NCBI GenBank assembly: GCA_023548195.1
Contig: JAJHZJ010000416.1
Span: 1,198,317 to 1,262,316, forward strand
Reading direction: 5' to 3'
Length of the DNA: 64,000 bases
DNA from: Bettongia penicillata ogilbyi
Taxonomy: Eukaryota; Chordata; Mammalia; Diprotodontia; Potoroidae
Below are positions 1-11,059 of the stretch, piece by piece (within the stretch, counting starts at the first letter, position 1; every line of letters starts with the position of its first letter). The notes under the pieces are model-generated. The model did not search any database. It saw only the letters and a list, made by a program, of their open reading frames with translations, and was not told where the DNA came from. A program made the position numbers and the translations under genes.

Positions 1-164
1 ATCCCCTTCTTTTTTTCTGTTATTTTATTTTGTTTGACCCTACTCAGAACTGGTGTAAGGGAGTAGGGGCTCAGTCACGATTAACTATGTCATCTTGCCA
101 GAACTTTCTCCAGATTCTTCTGACTTCATATTTTTTGCTCCATGCTTACCATGAGTATAGAGAG

Positions 165-345
165 GCTGCCTTAATGGGAAAAGCACCATCTGGGGAATCA
201 GGAAACCTGGGCTCTAGTGTTGATTGTGCCCTATATCTACCTGTGAGATCTTGGACAAGTTATGCCATCTTTCTGGGCCTCACTTTTTCTGCTTATTACA
301 TAGGAGACTGGGGGAGCTGATCCAATGTAAGTTGGGTTTGAGGCT
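165..345 (+). repeat. MIR-type CORE-SINE fragment
   Basis: The stretch follows the MIR pattern: a tRNA-like head with a 'gggctctagtg' B-box-like region, then the core with 'tgtgagatcttggacaagttatgcc' reduced to its usual spacing, then 'tctgggcctca'. It is diverged and without visible target duplications, as expected for this old family. Confidence 0.6.
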
Positions 346-682
346 ACGGGAGATATCTGTGTTCACCTAAGTGGGTCTGAATGTATAGACATGGTTCATG
401 GTGGCATGGATATGAGACCTGGCCCCACCTTCGTGGACAAGAGAGCCAGGAGTAGTTCATGCTAGCTAGGAAAAGGGGTTGGAAGGGACAGGCAGGCCCT
501 ACTAGAAACACAAGGCTGGTCACTGTTCTGCAGTCTCCAGAGAGGTAATAGGCTAGACTCTATCTATTAGACCATTTCAAATATCTTTGGTCTAGAGGCA
601 TGATCCTTTGGGATGTCCAATGCCTCTTTCCCTGAGTACTCTTAGCGGGGAGGCCTTAAGATAACCCTTAGCTTATACTCAG
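346..682. other. no feature recognised
   Basis: Unique-looking sequence. No exon-like reading frame with splice sites and no repeat that I recognise. Confidence 0.5.
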
Positions 683-927
683 GCAGGTAGCTGGCACAAT
701 GGATACAATGTTGGGCCTGGAGTCAGGAAGACCTAGATTCAAATCTGACCTCAGACACTTCCTAGCTGTGTGACCCTGGGAAAGTCACTAATCTTGTTTG
801 CCTCAGATTCCTCATCTGTAAAAATGAGCAGGAGAAGGAACTGGCAAACCACTCTAGTATCTTTGCCAGGAAAACCCCAAATAGGGTCATGAAGTCAGAT
901 ACAATTGAAATGACTGAATAACAGCAA
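683..927 (+). mobile_element. tRNA-derived marsupial SINE (MAR1-like CORE-SINE)
   Basis: Near full-length copy. The tRNA-like head carries the RNA polymerase III B box 'agattcaaatc'. It is followed by the core 'gctgtgtgaccctggg', the 'ctcatctgtaaaaatgagc' module and the conserved tail with 'atctttgcc' and 'aaaaccccaaatagggtcatg'. It is moderately diverged and carries no coding potential. Confidence 0.85.
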
Positions 928-1439
928 ACTTACTGCTTAATTCCTTCCCACCAAGGAAGCTTATGGTTGCATAAAAGGCCATCACAGGAGAGGAGTCAAA
1001 ATGGCAGAGTAGAATCTGAGATCTGCTTGAGCTCTCTCCCCAAGTCCCTGAAAATATTTGTAAAAAATGACTCTAATTCTAGAGTAGCAGAAGCCACAAA
1101 ATGACAGACCAAAGCAAATTTCCAGCCCAAGACAATCTGGAAGGTCAACAGAAAGAGTCTTTCATTCTGGGCTGGGAGCAGAGTGCAGTACAGTGTGGTC
1201 TGTGCCAGCAGGGACAGAGCTAGAACAGGCCTTAGGGGACTGAATTGCTGGCAGTTGAGGCAGTTTCCAGACTTCTCAACCAACAAATGCCAAAGACAGC
1301 TTCAAAGGTCAATAGGAAGGGTCTCTCACCTGGCTGAGAGAGGAGTGTGGTCTGGCACCAGCCTCAGGCCAAAGCTGTGGCTACTTCTAGAGCTCTCCAC
1401 TTAACAAAGAGCTCAAAAGTCAAATAATTGGCTGAGAAA

Positions 1440-2520
1440 ATGAGCAAAAAGGGAAAAACAGACTCGGTGTTTTCTTGGTGAAAAGATATTTTCTTATGTC
1501 ATTGATGATGAGAAAGACCAAAACATACAACCAGAAGAAAACAACAAAGTCAAAGTTCCTGCATCCAAAGCCTCCAAATGAATTGGTATCAGGCCATGGA
1601 AGAGCTCAAAAAGAATTTTGAAAATCAAGTAAAAGAAATAGAGGAAAAATTGTGAAAAGAAATGAGAGTGATGCAAGAAAATAATGAAAAACAAGTCAAT
1701 AGCTTGCTAAAAGAGACCCCCAAAAATGCTGAAGAAAATAACACCTTTAATATTGGACTAATCCAAATAGCAAAAGAGGTCTGAAAAGCCAATGAAGAAA
1801 AGAATGCCTTAAAAAACAGAATGGGCCAAATGAAAAAATGAGGACCAAAAGCTCACTGAAGAAAATAATTCCTTAAAAATTAGAATGGAACAAATGGAAG
1901 CTACTAACTTTATGAGAAATCAAGAATTATAAAACAGAACCAAAAGAATGAAAAAAAATAGAAGATAATGTGAAATATCTCATTGGAAAAACAACTGACC
2001 TGGAAAATGGATACAGGAAAGATAATTTAAAAATGATTGTACTACTTGAAAGCCATGATAAAAAAAAAAGAGCCTAGACATCATCTTTCAAGAAATTATC
2101 AAGGAAAACTTCCCTGATATTCTAGAACCAGAGGATAAAATAGAAATGGAAAGAGTTCACTGATCATCTCCTAAAAGAGATCACAAAAGAAAAACTCTTA
2201 GGAATAATGTAGCCAAATTCCAGAGTTCCCAGGTCAAGGAGAAAATATTACAAGTGGTCAGAAAGAAATAATTCAAGTATTGTGGAACCACAGTCAGAAT
2301 AGCACAAGATTTAGCAACTTCTACACTAAGGGTTGAGAGGGCTTGGAATATGATATTCCAGAGGTCAAAGGAGGTAGGATTAAAACCAAGAATCACCTAC
2401 CCAGCAAAACTAAGTATAGTACTTCAGGGGGAAAAATGGAATTTCAATGAAATAGAGGACTTCCAAGCATTCTTGTTGAAAAGACCAGAACTAAATAGAA
2501 AATTTGACTTTCAAATATAA
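1440..2520 (+). pseudogene. HAL1 ORF1 (L1 ORF1p-like), inactive
   Basis: In intact L1/HAL1 this encodes an RNA-binding coiled-coil protein that trimerises and coats element RNA. Translation in shifting frames gives the N-terminal MSKKGK start, the coiled coil (for example KLTEENNSLKIRMEQMEA near 1,850-1,905), the RRM region and a C-terminal domain ending about 2,518. Many stops and frameshifts break it, so no product is expected. It aligns block by block with the better preserved minus-strand copy at 22,513-23,648. Confidence 0.8.
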
Positions 2521-2656
2521 TAATCAAGAGAAGCATGAAAAGGTAAACAGGAAAGAGAAACCATAAGGGACTTATTAAAGTTCCACTGTTTACATTCTTA
2601 CATGGAAAGATGATATAATTCATGACAACTTTCTCAGTATTAGGGCAGATGGAGGA

Positions 2657-2710
2657 AATATGTGTGTGTATGTGTATGTATGTATGCATATACGTATGTG
2701 TATGTGTGTG

Positions 2711-2764
<54 letters not shown>
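2657..2764. repeat. TG/TA microsatellite inside HAL1
   Basis: Interrupted (TG)n passing into a long (TA)n run, then 'cagagatagagacagagagag'. It sits at the ORF1 to 3' UTR transition. A TG-rich run occupies the equivalent site in the HAL1 at 21.5-24.3 kb (about 22,305-22,382), so the microsatellite was probably seeded by the element. Confidence 0.85.
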
Positions 2765-2768
<4 letters not shown>

Positions 2769-3712
2769 GATAGAGACAGAGAGAGAAGACAGATTGTGAG
2801 CTGAATATTAAGGGATGATATTTAAAAAATAAAATTGTGTTGAGAGGAATATACTAGGAGAAAGAGAAAGTAGAATGTAGTAAATCATCTCACATAAAAG
2901 AGGCAAGAAAGAGTTTTCACACTGGAGGGCAAGAGGGGGAAGGTGAGAGGGCATAAGTGAGCCTTATTTCATTGGATATGGCTTCAGGAGGGAATAACAT
3001 ACACAATCAACTGGATATGGAAGTTTATTTTACCCTACAGGAAAGCAGGGGGGAAGGGGATAAGAGAGGGGAGATAAGAGAAGGGATGGCAGATTGGGAG
3101 AAGGGGTAATTAGAAGCAAATACTTTTGTAGAGGGGCAGGTCAGAGGAAAGAATAGGATAATTGGAGGGTGGGACAAGATAGAAGGAAATACAGTTAGTC
3201 TTTCACAACAAGACTGTTATGGAAGTGTTTTGCTACACATGTATAACCTATATTGAATTGCTTGCTTTTTCAACGAGGGTAGGTGGGAAGGGGGAAGGAA
3301 GAGAATGTGGAACTCAAAGCTTTAAAAATTAATGTTAAAAGTTGTTTTTATATGCAGCTAGGAAGCAATATATGTAGGCAATGGTGTATAGAAATCTATC
3401 TTGCCCTACAGGAAAATAGAAGGGAAGGGGATAATAGGGGAAAGGGGTGATAGAAGGGAGGGCAGATTGGAGAAAAGGGCAATCAGAATATATGCTGTCC
3501 TGGGGTGGGGAGAGCAGGGGAAATGAGAAAATTTAAAATTCAAAATTTTGTGGACATGAATTTGGAAAACTGAAAATAAATTTAATTAGAAAAAAAATGG
3601 CCATCACAAATAACAGATAGTGGGTAAACCCATTAATCCAAACAAACAGCAAGATGCAGAAAAATCATGTAACTTAGAATATACTAAAAAATACACAAAA
3701 CAGGGCTGAATC

Positions 3713-4335
3713 TTGGATGCTAAAGACATGGACGTGAAAAACTCTGGCCTGCTTACACCCAAAAGGACTGTCTTATCTGTCTGCAGAAGAAAAATAAAGG
3801 GCAATGCTGTAGATTATCTCAGTTTATTACTGAAATGGAAAACTCTCAATAATATGTGGTTTACTGTTGTAAACAAAATGGGAAACATCAAAATCAGTGC
3901 ACTTACTGAAGACAAGGTAAATCTATACTGCAACAGCATTGCTTTCATTCTCAAAAATCTTATAAGGAACTTGAGATGTTGTGCAAGGAACTTCACGATA
4001 CCTTGGAAAACTTGGCTAAGGTACAAGTGAAAATGGAAAAGTTAACATCAACCACCAAAGGAATTTGTAGCCTAGAAAATTACCATCATGGAAATGGAAA
4101 TGATCAAACACCCCTCTTCTATTCATGGCCCACTACCTACTTCTGTGAAATTTCCCATAAATTTTCAGAAATATACAATAAGAAAATACTCTTCAATGGC
4201 ATCATTGTTGAAAGACTCTCCCATGCTATGAACCAGGATCTCATTTTAAGCTGCTTATCTATGTGGTTGTAACACCCCTTTATTGAGAACAACAGGCTTG
4301 ATGTGGAAAGTATTCTACTTGAAACTGGACATTGA
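3713..4335 (+). pseudogene. CINP: processed pseudogene of CINP (CDK2-interacting protein)
   Basis: CINP is a small coiled-coil protein that binds CDK2, CDC7 and ATR-ATRIP and works in replication and the DNA damage checkpoint. The copy reads through several parental exons without introns. From 3,713 it gives LDAKDMDVKNSGLLTPKRTV (first codon ATG changed to TTG), then RRKIKGNAVDYLSLLLKW. After a frameshift near 3,970 it gives MLCKELHDTLENLAKVQVKM, then EKLTSTTKGICSLENYHHGN, LFYSWPTTYFCEISHKF and LSMWL. It ends with LLETGH and a stop at 4,333-4,335. These match the order and spacing I recall for human CINP along its full length. A changed start, frameshift and in-frame stop make it dead. It starts about 100 bp after the HAL1 target duplication. 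No clear flanking repeat was found. Confidence 0.88.
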
Positions 4336-4789
4336 GCATTATAATTTTTCCAAAACCATTTCATTTTTAAGCCCAAGCTCCCAAAACCAGAATGAACCTT
4401 TCTTTGCAGATTTTATGATATAGACCTATTGTTGTCTCATACGCTTCCCAGTGTCACAGCTCTACTTCTTTTCTCACTTGCAGAATGAGTTGCTTCGATT
4501 CCACCTTATGTATCTCTTAATACCACTCTGATAGTAACTTTTAAAGTTGATGCTAGTCATCCATTCAGTACCTACTGTGAAAACCATGATCCTCCTTATT
4601 TGACAAAAACTACTAGGAAAACTGATCATATGTTTGGCAGAAAATGTTCAGATCAAGCACTTATTTCCACAATAAGTTCCAAATGGATTCTCTGCCTACT
4701 GTTCAAAAAAATAATAACCACATAAGGGGGTGATATTAGGAGAATGGAAGGAGGTACCTTTCACAGTGATGAGTAGGAGAATTTTAAAC
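4336..4789. other. probable remnant of CINP mRNA 3' UTR, otherwise unassigned
   Basis: This follows the pseudogene stop codon directly. An A-rich run 'caaaaaaataataa' near 4,705-4,720 could be the old poly(A) tail. I cannot confirm the 3' UTR from sequence alone. Confidence 0.35.
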
Positions 4790-5622
4790 CAAAGAATAGA
4801 GGTATAAAATTAAAATGCATGGGTACAAACAAAACAAAGAGAAATTAGATTGGGAAAAATTATTTAATCAAATAACAGAATAAAATTTGCTATAGGAAAA
4901 TGATACAAAAATATTAGCCCAAGCACCATTCCTAACTAAATGTTTAAAAGATATAAATGAATGACCATCAGAATTAAGAAATGTGTAACAAAATAATACA
5001 GTAAATCACTAAGAAAAAAGAACACTTGACAATACTGGTATCACCTCACATTAAATTGGTAAACAAAAAAAATGAACAACCAGCAATGCTGTTTATGACA
5101 GGAACTCTTAATTCATACTGGTGGTATAGTATTGCATTGATCCAACCATTACAACAATTTGGAACTTTTCAAGAAAAGTCACTAAACTATTTGACCCTTT
5201 TGATCTAATGTCTGTCTAATACAAGGCATACAACAAAATGAAGTCGAAGAGGGATTGAGGTGAGGGAGAGTCCCATGCTATCAATGGCACTTTTTGTGGA
5301 AGAAACAAGAAATTTGAGTTACTCAGAGAAACTAGGGAAGATTTGTATAAACTTATGTAGAGTGAAGAAAGCAGAATCAAGAGACATGTTTTATGGAAAG
5401 AAAAACATGAAAAAAATTCAGGTTAAGGTAAATGGCTAATATTAATCAGAAGACCGATGAAACATTTTTCTCTCAGCAGGTTGATAGGTTTTATTTTGAA
5501 TGTGGTATAGTGTGTCAGTAGTGTGTCAGTTTCACTTGCTTAAATGTTTTTATAACAAAGGGGAGTGGGGGCAGAGGTAAATATTTAAATACTCTTTTTA
5601 AGAAAAGCAATAAATTTTTTAG
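4790..5622 (+). mobile_element. old, 5'-truncated L1 (end of ORF2 and 3' UTR)
   Basis: Degraded sense-strand L1. It keeps characteristic ORF2 3' segments: 'gattgggaaaaattatttaatc', 'ggtatcacctcacattaaattgg', 'gatccaacca' and 'gcactttttgtgg'. These correspond in order to the ORF2 end seen in antisense in the L1s at 60.9 and 24.3 kb. It ends in an AATAAA-type terminus near 5,612. No intact frame remains. Confidence 0.65.
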
Positions 5623-5734
5623 AAAGAATACACAAAACAAAATGAATTCTTTAGTTAGAAGTGAGATGAGATCTTAACTCAAATCAGACAAGAGAATCTG
5701 ATCCCACTCAAGGAAATTTATCCTAGCAGTTTCT

Positions 5735-6508
5735 TTTTTTTTTTTTAATATATAAATTATTTATTTTTCAGTTTTCCACATTCACTTCCACAAGAATTTG
5801 AATTCCAAATTTTTTTCCCCATCTCTCCCTATCCCCTACCCCAGGACAGCATGCACCCCATCCACTCTTTCCTCCAGTCTATTCTCCCTTCTATCACCAC
5901 CCCCTTCTATTTCCCCCCCTATCCCCCTCCCCTCTATTTTCCTGTCAGGCAAAATAGATTTCTATACCTCATTACCTGTATATCTTATTTCCCAGTTGCA
6001 TGCAAAAACAATTTTTAACATTCATTTTTAAAACTTTGAGTTCCACATTCTCTCCTTTCCTCCCTCCCCACCCACCCTCATTGATAAAGCAAGCAATTCA
6101 ATATAGGCCATACATGTGTAGCCATGCAAAACACTTCCATAATAGTTATGTTGTGAAAGACTACCCTCATTTCCCACTGTGCTGGCCTGCCCTTCATTTA
6201 TTCCATTCTCCCCCTTGACCTGTCCTCTCACAATAGTGTTTGCTTCTGATTATCCTTTCCCCTCATTTGCTGTCCCTTCTATTATCTTCCCTCTCCGATC
6301 CCCTTCTCCCCTACCTTCCTGCAGGGTAAAATAGATTTCCATACCCAACTGAGTGTGTATTATTCCCTCCTTGAGCCAAATCCCATGACAGTAAGGCTCA
6401 CTTATTCCCTTTCATCCTCCTCCTCTTCCCTTCCATTGTATTTTAAAGGCTTTGGAGGGAGAACTTCAACAGATCTGTGCTTCTGCTCTACCATCTTGGC
6501 TCCTCTCC
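5735..6508 (-). mobile_element. short HAL1 derivative lacking ORF1
   Basis: On the minus strand it starts with 'ggagaggagccaagatgg', keeps only about 80 bp of 5' UTR, then jumps straight into the 3' UTR ('ggaataagtgagcc', 'gaattgcttgc', 'gtggaactcaaag') and ends in a T-run on the plus strand (poly(A)). The 16-bp direct repeats at 5,719-5,734 and 6,509-6,524 (TATCCTAGCAGTTTCT, one mismatch) prove it inserted in this shortened form or shrank internally afterwards. At 774 bp it has no coding capacity and would depend fully on L1 proteins. Confidence 0.85.
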
Positions 6509-6663
6509 TATCCTAGCAATTTCTAAAAAGTCAAGACAGAAATCAGGGATAGGGTGAGGAGCTGACTTCCTCTACATGTCTGCTGCTTTTCTATGTCTCT
6601 CCAGGAGAGACCTTGGAACCACATGTGTCTCTCCCCAGGAGTCTTTGGCCCCCAAACCATGTT

Positions 6664-6892
6664 TGTGTTTAGTTATTCAGTCATTTCTGAGTCTTCACAA
6701 CCTCATGGACTATATTGTCCATGGGTTTTTTTGGCAGATACTGGAGTGGTTTGCCATTTTCCTTCTCCATCAGATTAAGACAAACAGAGACTTGTCCAGA
6801 GTCATACAGCTAGTGTCTGTAGCTGCATTTGAACTCATCTTCTCCACTCTAGGCCTAGCATTCCATCCAGTAGGTCACCTAGCGACCCCCAA
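6664..6892 (-). mobile_element. tRNA-derived marsupial SINE (MAR1-like)
   Basis: Antisense copy. The tail ('ttggcagatactggagtgg') comes first on the plus strand, then 'gtcatacagcta', the B box complement 'gcatttgaactc', and 'aggtcacctagcg' as the complement of the head. Confidence 0.85.
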
Positions 6893-7974
6893 CCATACAC
6901 TTAGAATTCTCTTTACCAATCTAGAATCAAGTCTCCTTTCATATATGCAGACAAACTCACTCAAAATGCCTCACTTGGGATCTGATCTCACTGAGAAGAA
7001 GGTTATATGAAGGGGTCCCAGGAGTTCTTGTGTGCTACTTGCATATTCAGGGGTTTTCTTTGGGTCTTGGCCTAGTAACTAACTCCTACACTATGCCTTT
7101 GCTGACATCTTTCCTGCTATGACCAAAGAAACACAGGAAATGGTCTTAACTGGTGGTCATAAGGTAGGATGAGAAAATGTCAGTTAGAAGGAACTTCAGA
7201 AATAATCTAGCTCCACCATCTCATTTTATAGAAGAGGAAAATAATGAGGTGAAGTGACTTATCTAGTTGCAAAGCAGGGAATGTGAACTCTAGATTCCTC
7301 AGCAATCTTGCCATTGTATTAGTCTACAGGAACTACCAAGTTCCAAAAAGGTATGGCAGAGGACACATGTGGAGTGGCATGTATGGCTGTGCTGGAGCTC
7401 CAAGGGAACATAAATGATTACATCCTGTGAAGTCAGAAGGGAGAATTAGGTTGAATTTTTCAAGTTAGTTTGAATTTTCAATTAGGTTTGAATATTTTCA
7501 ATGACAAATAAATGATCTAAGAAGTTCTCTCTGGGCCCTTTGTTGTGACCCATAAGCACTGAGAATCTGGCAAATCCCTAGGTGGCTTTGAAGGACAATC
7601 TACTTGGGGGAGAGGAGGTGAGATTTGAGATGGAAGCAAAGTCAGTATCAATGACAAAGCCAGGATGGGTTCATACCAGGGCATCTCTAGGGTGAAAAAA
7701 TAAAAAAGGCAGAATATAGTGAGAACAGCTGCGAGGCTAAGATTCAGAGACCAGGGAGCTGGTACTCAAAGTCAGAATTCAGGAAGTGTTAGGGAGTTGA
7801 CTGTTTGCATGACTCAGTCTCATTTCCTAACGCTCCGTTCATTTTATTGTGACTGCTTGTGTTCCATTCCCTCTCTGGGCACTGATCTGTCATCATGTCT
7901 ATGGGTGGAGTCTCTCAAGTCTCCTGATTCATCTCCTACTTCTTCTGGTCACATACTTATTTAGATTTTTTTTT
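6893..7974. other. mostly unassigned; MIR-like segment at 7,185-7,320
   Basis: 7,185-7,320 has the common MIR-family antisense pattern: 'tctcattttatagaagagg', then 'gaagtgacttatctag', then a tRNA-like end. The rest shows no exon or repeat that I recognise. Confidence 0.45.
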
Positions 7975-8145
7975 TATTTCTGAAGAATAAATGGGGAAAA
8001 AAAATTTATTAAGTACTTACTATATTTCAAGCACTGTATAAAGGAAGGGATAGGAAAACAAAAGTGATGACAGTCCCTGCGCTGAAGGAGGGAAAAAAGC
8101 GAAAACAATTCCCAAAGGAGAGTGGTATACTAGGAGAGGTTTTAG
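7975..8145 (+). repeat. LINE-2 fragment
   Basis: Diverged copy of the L2 terminal motif 'tttattaagtacttactat', followed by 'acagtccctgcgctgaagg'. Confidence 0.6.
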
Positions 8146-8196
8146 GTCCAGAAAGCTACAGGATGGGGATAGGGATGTAAGGGAGTATATTGACAC

Positions 8197-8425
8197 ATAG
8201 AAGGGAGCTTGGTGGCCCTGGGCTTGGAGCACTGGACTTGGAATTCTGAAGACTCATCTTTGTGAATTCACATCTGGCCTCAGACACTTAACCCTGTTTG
8301 CCTCAGTTTCCTCATCTGTAAAATGAGCTGGGAAAAGGAAATGGCAAACCACTCCAGTATCTTTGCCAAGAAAACCCCAAATGAGGTCCTGAAGAGTTGG
8401 ACCCACAACTGAACTGACACACCCC
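8197..8425 (+). mobile_element. tRNA-derived marsupial SINE (MAR1-like)
   Basis: Sense copy: a degraded head, 'catctggcctcagacactta', 'gtttcctcatctgtaaaatg', 'atggcaaaccactccag' and 'gccaagaaaaccccaaatg'. It has a small deletion between the B box and the core. Confidence 0.85.
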
Positions 8426-9044
8426 ATCCAGAAACAGTGGTAGAACTAATATGGTCATGGAATTTATTCCAATACTCGGAAGTGGGGAGGTGAGGAGAAG
8501 GGTAACCACTGTGAGGAGGAGGGGAAAGGCAAGGCAGGTGAGGCCGTGAAAGAGACTGGGGAGGCAGGAGTGAACTGAAACTTGGTTGAAGTCTTTCTTG
8601 AAATACTGATCTGGAAGAGGGAGTCACCAGTCAGGAGAGAGGGTCGGCAGAGCTCAGTTCCTCTAGGCTGGAGAAGGTGGTTGGTGAGACTGTGGAATTA
8701 TCATAGCCAGGAACACAAAATTTTGTGAATAGTATCTTGGTCAGCTGCTCCACTGGTGAAAATCATTTCGTGCATTAATCTTCTACTAGCAATAACATTA
8801 ATCCTCAAGCAATTTTTTCAGTGTTCAGCCTTCCATTTAACAGATAGCCTGAAAGCTTCAAAACATTTTTTTGTTTTTTCACCAGTTATGGTCTCTATGG
8901 AGTTCATTGCCAAGAAATGATCCAGACTTGTTTCCAAATTCTCTGTTCAGGCCAGCCCAAAGCCACAGGCCCACTTGTCTTGAACCTCCAGCATTGGATC
9001 ATTAAGTCCAAACACAACAGCCTTAATGTTCATGTTGTACATAC
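8426..9044. other. no feature recognised
   Basis: Unique-looking sequence. A purine-rich run at about 8,475-8,570 accounts for the long opposite-strand open frame. Nothing supports a gene. Confidence 0.45.
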
Positions 9045-9335
9045 AGATACAATCAGTCAGTAACCCTTTATTAAGTGCCTACTGTATGCCAGGCACTGTG
9101 CTAAGTCTAAGGATATGACAAAAGGCAAAAAAGCAGTACCTGTTCTCCAGTAGCTCTAAGTCTAATGGGGGACGTTGTGCAAACAACTGTATACAGAGAT
9201 GCTATATATAGGATAAGATGGAAATAATCAAAAGGGGCACTAGCACTAAGGGTAATCAAGAAAGGCTTTTTGTTAAAGGTGGGATTTGAGCTGAGACTTG
9301 AAGAAAGTCACAAAAGGAAGATATAGCAACTATCA
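9045..9335 (+). repeat. LINE-2 fragment
   Basis: 'tttattaagtgcctactgta', 'gccaggcactgtgctaag', 'ctctaagtctaatggggg' and the downstream 'ttgagctgagacttgaag' give the L2 3' end order. Confidence 0.75.
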
Positions 9336-9481
9336 AAGTTGTAGTCTTTTTATAAATTTATGAATATTGACTGAAATAATGATGTCGTTCTTCAGAGATG
9401 GAAGGCATGATCCACAGAATTAAGGGAGCCTGGCATTGATGGATGGAGTGGGTAGATAAAAGTCTGGGCTTTGGGCTAGGT

Positions 9482-9580
9482 CAGGAGTAGGGAACCTACA
9501 ACCTCTAGGTCACATGTGGCCCTCTAGGTCCTCAAGTGTGGCCTTTTGAATCCAAACTTCAGAGAACAAATCTGTTTTGG
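9482..9580 (+). repeat. half copy of a hAT-type MITE
   Basis: Starts with a CAGGAGTAGGGAACC terminus and continues through 'cacatgtggccctctaggtc' and 'gaatccaaactt'. The same order appears at 29,721 and, as a two-armed copy, at 54,444. Only the left arm is present. Confidence 0.6.
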
Positions 9581-9639
9581 CTAGTGTTAGACCATTCATT
9601 ATACTATTATGATAGTGTTATGTGTTTTGGAAGGGTGAA

Positions 9640-9765
9640 GAGTTCTTAGGTACTCCATGAAGGCAGGGACAATCTAATCTATACTTTTTATCTGTGCCCC
9701 CCTCCCCATGCCCTCCGTACCTAGCACAGCCAGAGCTTAATAAATATTGTTAAGTAAATGAATGG
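9640..9765 (-). repeat. LINE-2 3' end fragment
   Basis: 'ctccatgaaggcagggacaa' through 'cctagcacagccagagcttaataaatatt' is the antisense form of the L2 terminal region. Confidence 0.6.
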
Positions 9766-10429
9766 TGAAGGGATTAAAAAGAAACAAAGAAGCTGTGATT
9801 AGCATTTCACTCATGGCTCTTACGGGAACAGGTGTCCCTGGGATTATTTCCTGTTTCGTTTGGGTGCCCTACCTCTTCCACCTCTTCTCCTTCCCCATTT
9901 GCCCCCCATGTATCAGCTTGCCCTCGGTATATTTCCGCAAGTCCACTCTCCAAGCTGGTTAGGCAACCTGGCTGAATGCCACCAGGAAGGCAGCACAAGA
10001 CTGAGTACCTCCTAGGCAAGGGATCTCCTTGCAACTACCATTTAAGAGCAATTGAAGACTGTTTAAAAACATCTGTAAGCAGCCCTATGATTCATATTCC
10101 TGATGACTCCTGTTTCATGTCTTAGCACACAGGGACAGTTCATTATGACACTAGAGAGTTAGCTTGATTCCTAAGAGATGCCTGGGTGGGGGGTGCCCAC
10201 TAGAGAGGTTGCCAAGCAATCTTGAAAGGTCAAACCTCCTAATGGCAGAAATAGCACCTTCCCCCACAGGAGCCGGAACATATTAATCCTCCCACACTTC
10301 AACTTTGCCAGTAATAAGATCAAATTAATACTCCCCTTGAAAACTTACACAATGGATGTTTCCATCTTTTCTGAAAGGCTTTCATGCCCGGAGTTAATTT
10401 AGAAGCAGTCAATTCTGATGTAAAGTCAA
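9766..10429. other. unassigned; presumed CIMIP5 3' flank
   Basis: Lies downstream of the CIMIP5 stop codon. I see no reliable poly(A) signal for the gene. A possible RFX X-box-like motif, GTTGCCAAGCAAT, lies at 10,208-10,220. Confidence 0.4.
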
Positions 10430-10600
10430 CTAGACTGGGCATCAGGGAATTCGGGTTCTAGCCAGGCCACTAAACTACTCTGTGACTCTAGAAAGATCAT
10501 TTGCCTTCTCTGGACCTTGTTTCCTCCTCGATACAACAAGAGGTTTGGATTCAGTGGTCTGCAAGGTTCCTGCAAGCTTGAGTGTTCTACCAACGATTCC
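10430..10600 (+). repeat. MIR
   Basis: 'gggttctagccaggccac', 'ctctgtgactctagaaagatcattt', 'gccttctctggaccttgttt' and the 'ggttcctgcaagcttgagtgttct' tail, in MIR order. Just downstream of CIMIP5. Confidence 0.75.
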
Positions 10601-10783
10601 ATGGTGTTGAGCTACCTAGGAGCTCAACCTTGATACAGCTCGGTAGGGCTGATGGATCCGTTGGCAAAGACTGGTTGTGAAAGTGTTGTTCTCCATTAAC
10701 TTGTTTTTCATCATTTGTTCCATCTTAAGCTGGATACATCCTTGGGGAAGAGCATACAATATTTCTTTGGAATTCTAAATGGG

Positions 10784-11008
<225 letters not shown>

Positions 11009-11059
11009 TTATATATAATCGTGGTATTTTGGCATTATAATGATGACAACTATATTAAT

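Larger units (their letters stand above)
987..3598 (+). mobile_element. complete HAL1 (half-L1) retrotransposon
   Basis: The element begins with the L1/HAL1 5' signature 'ggagaggagtcaaaatggc'. It has a 5' UTR, a degraded ORF1 (1,440-2,520), a 3' UTR of about 1 kb rich in G and A, and an A-rich end at about 3,590. A 10-bp direct repeat, GGCCATCACA, flanks it at 977-986 and 3,599-3,608, so both ends are true insertion ends. No ORF2 (endonuclease/reverse transcriptase) lies between ORF1 and the tail. The 3' UTR follows ORF1 directly, which is the definition of HAL1. Such elements are mobilised by L1 enzymes in trans. The 3' UTR holds two related purine-rich blocks near 3,030-3,100 and 3,405-3,480. 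Confidence 0.85.

Noticed and set aside
683..927. tRNA gene signal in SINE heads (B-box GTTCAAATC-type)
   Set aside because: Here and in the other SINEs the heads are tRNA-like but cannot fold as a complete cloverleaf and are joined to SINE bodies.
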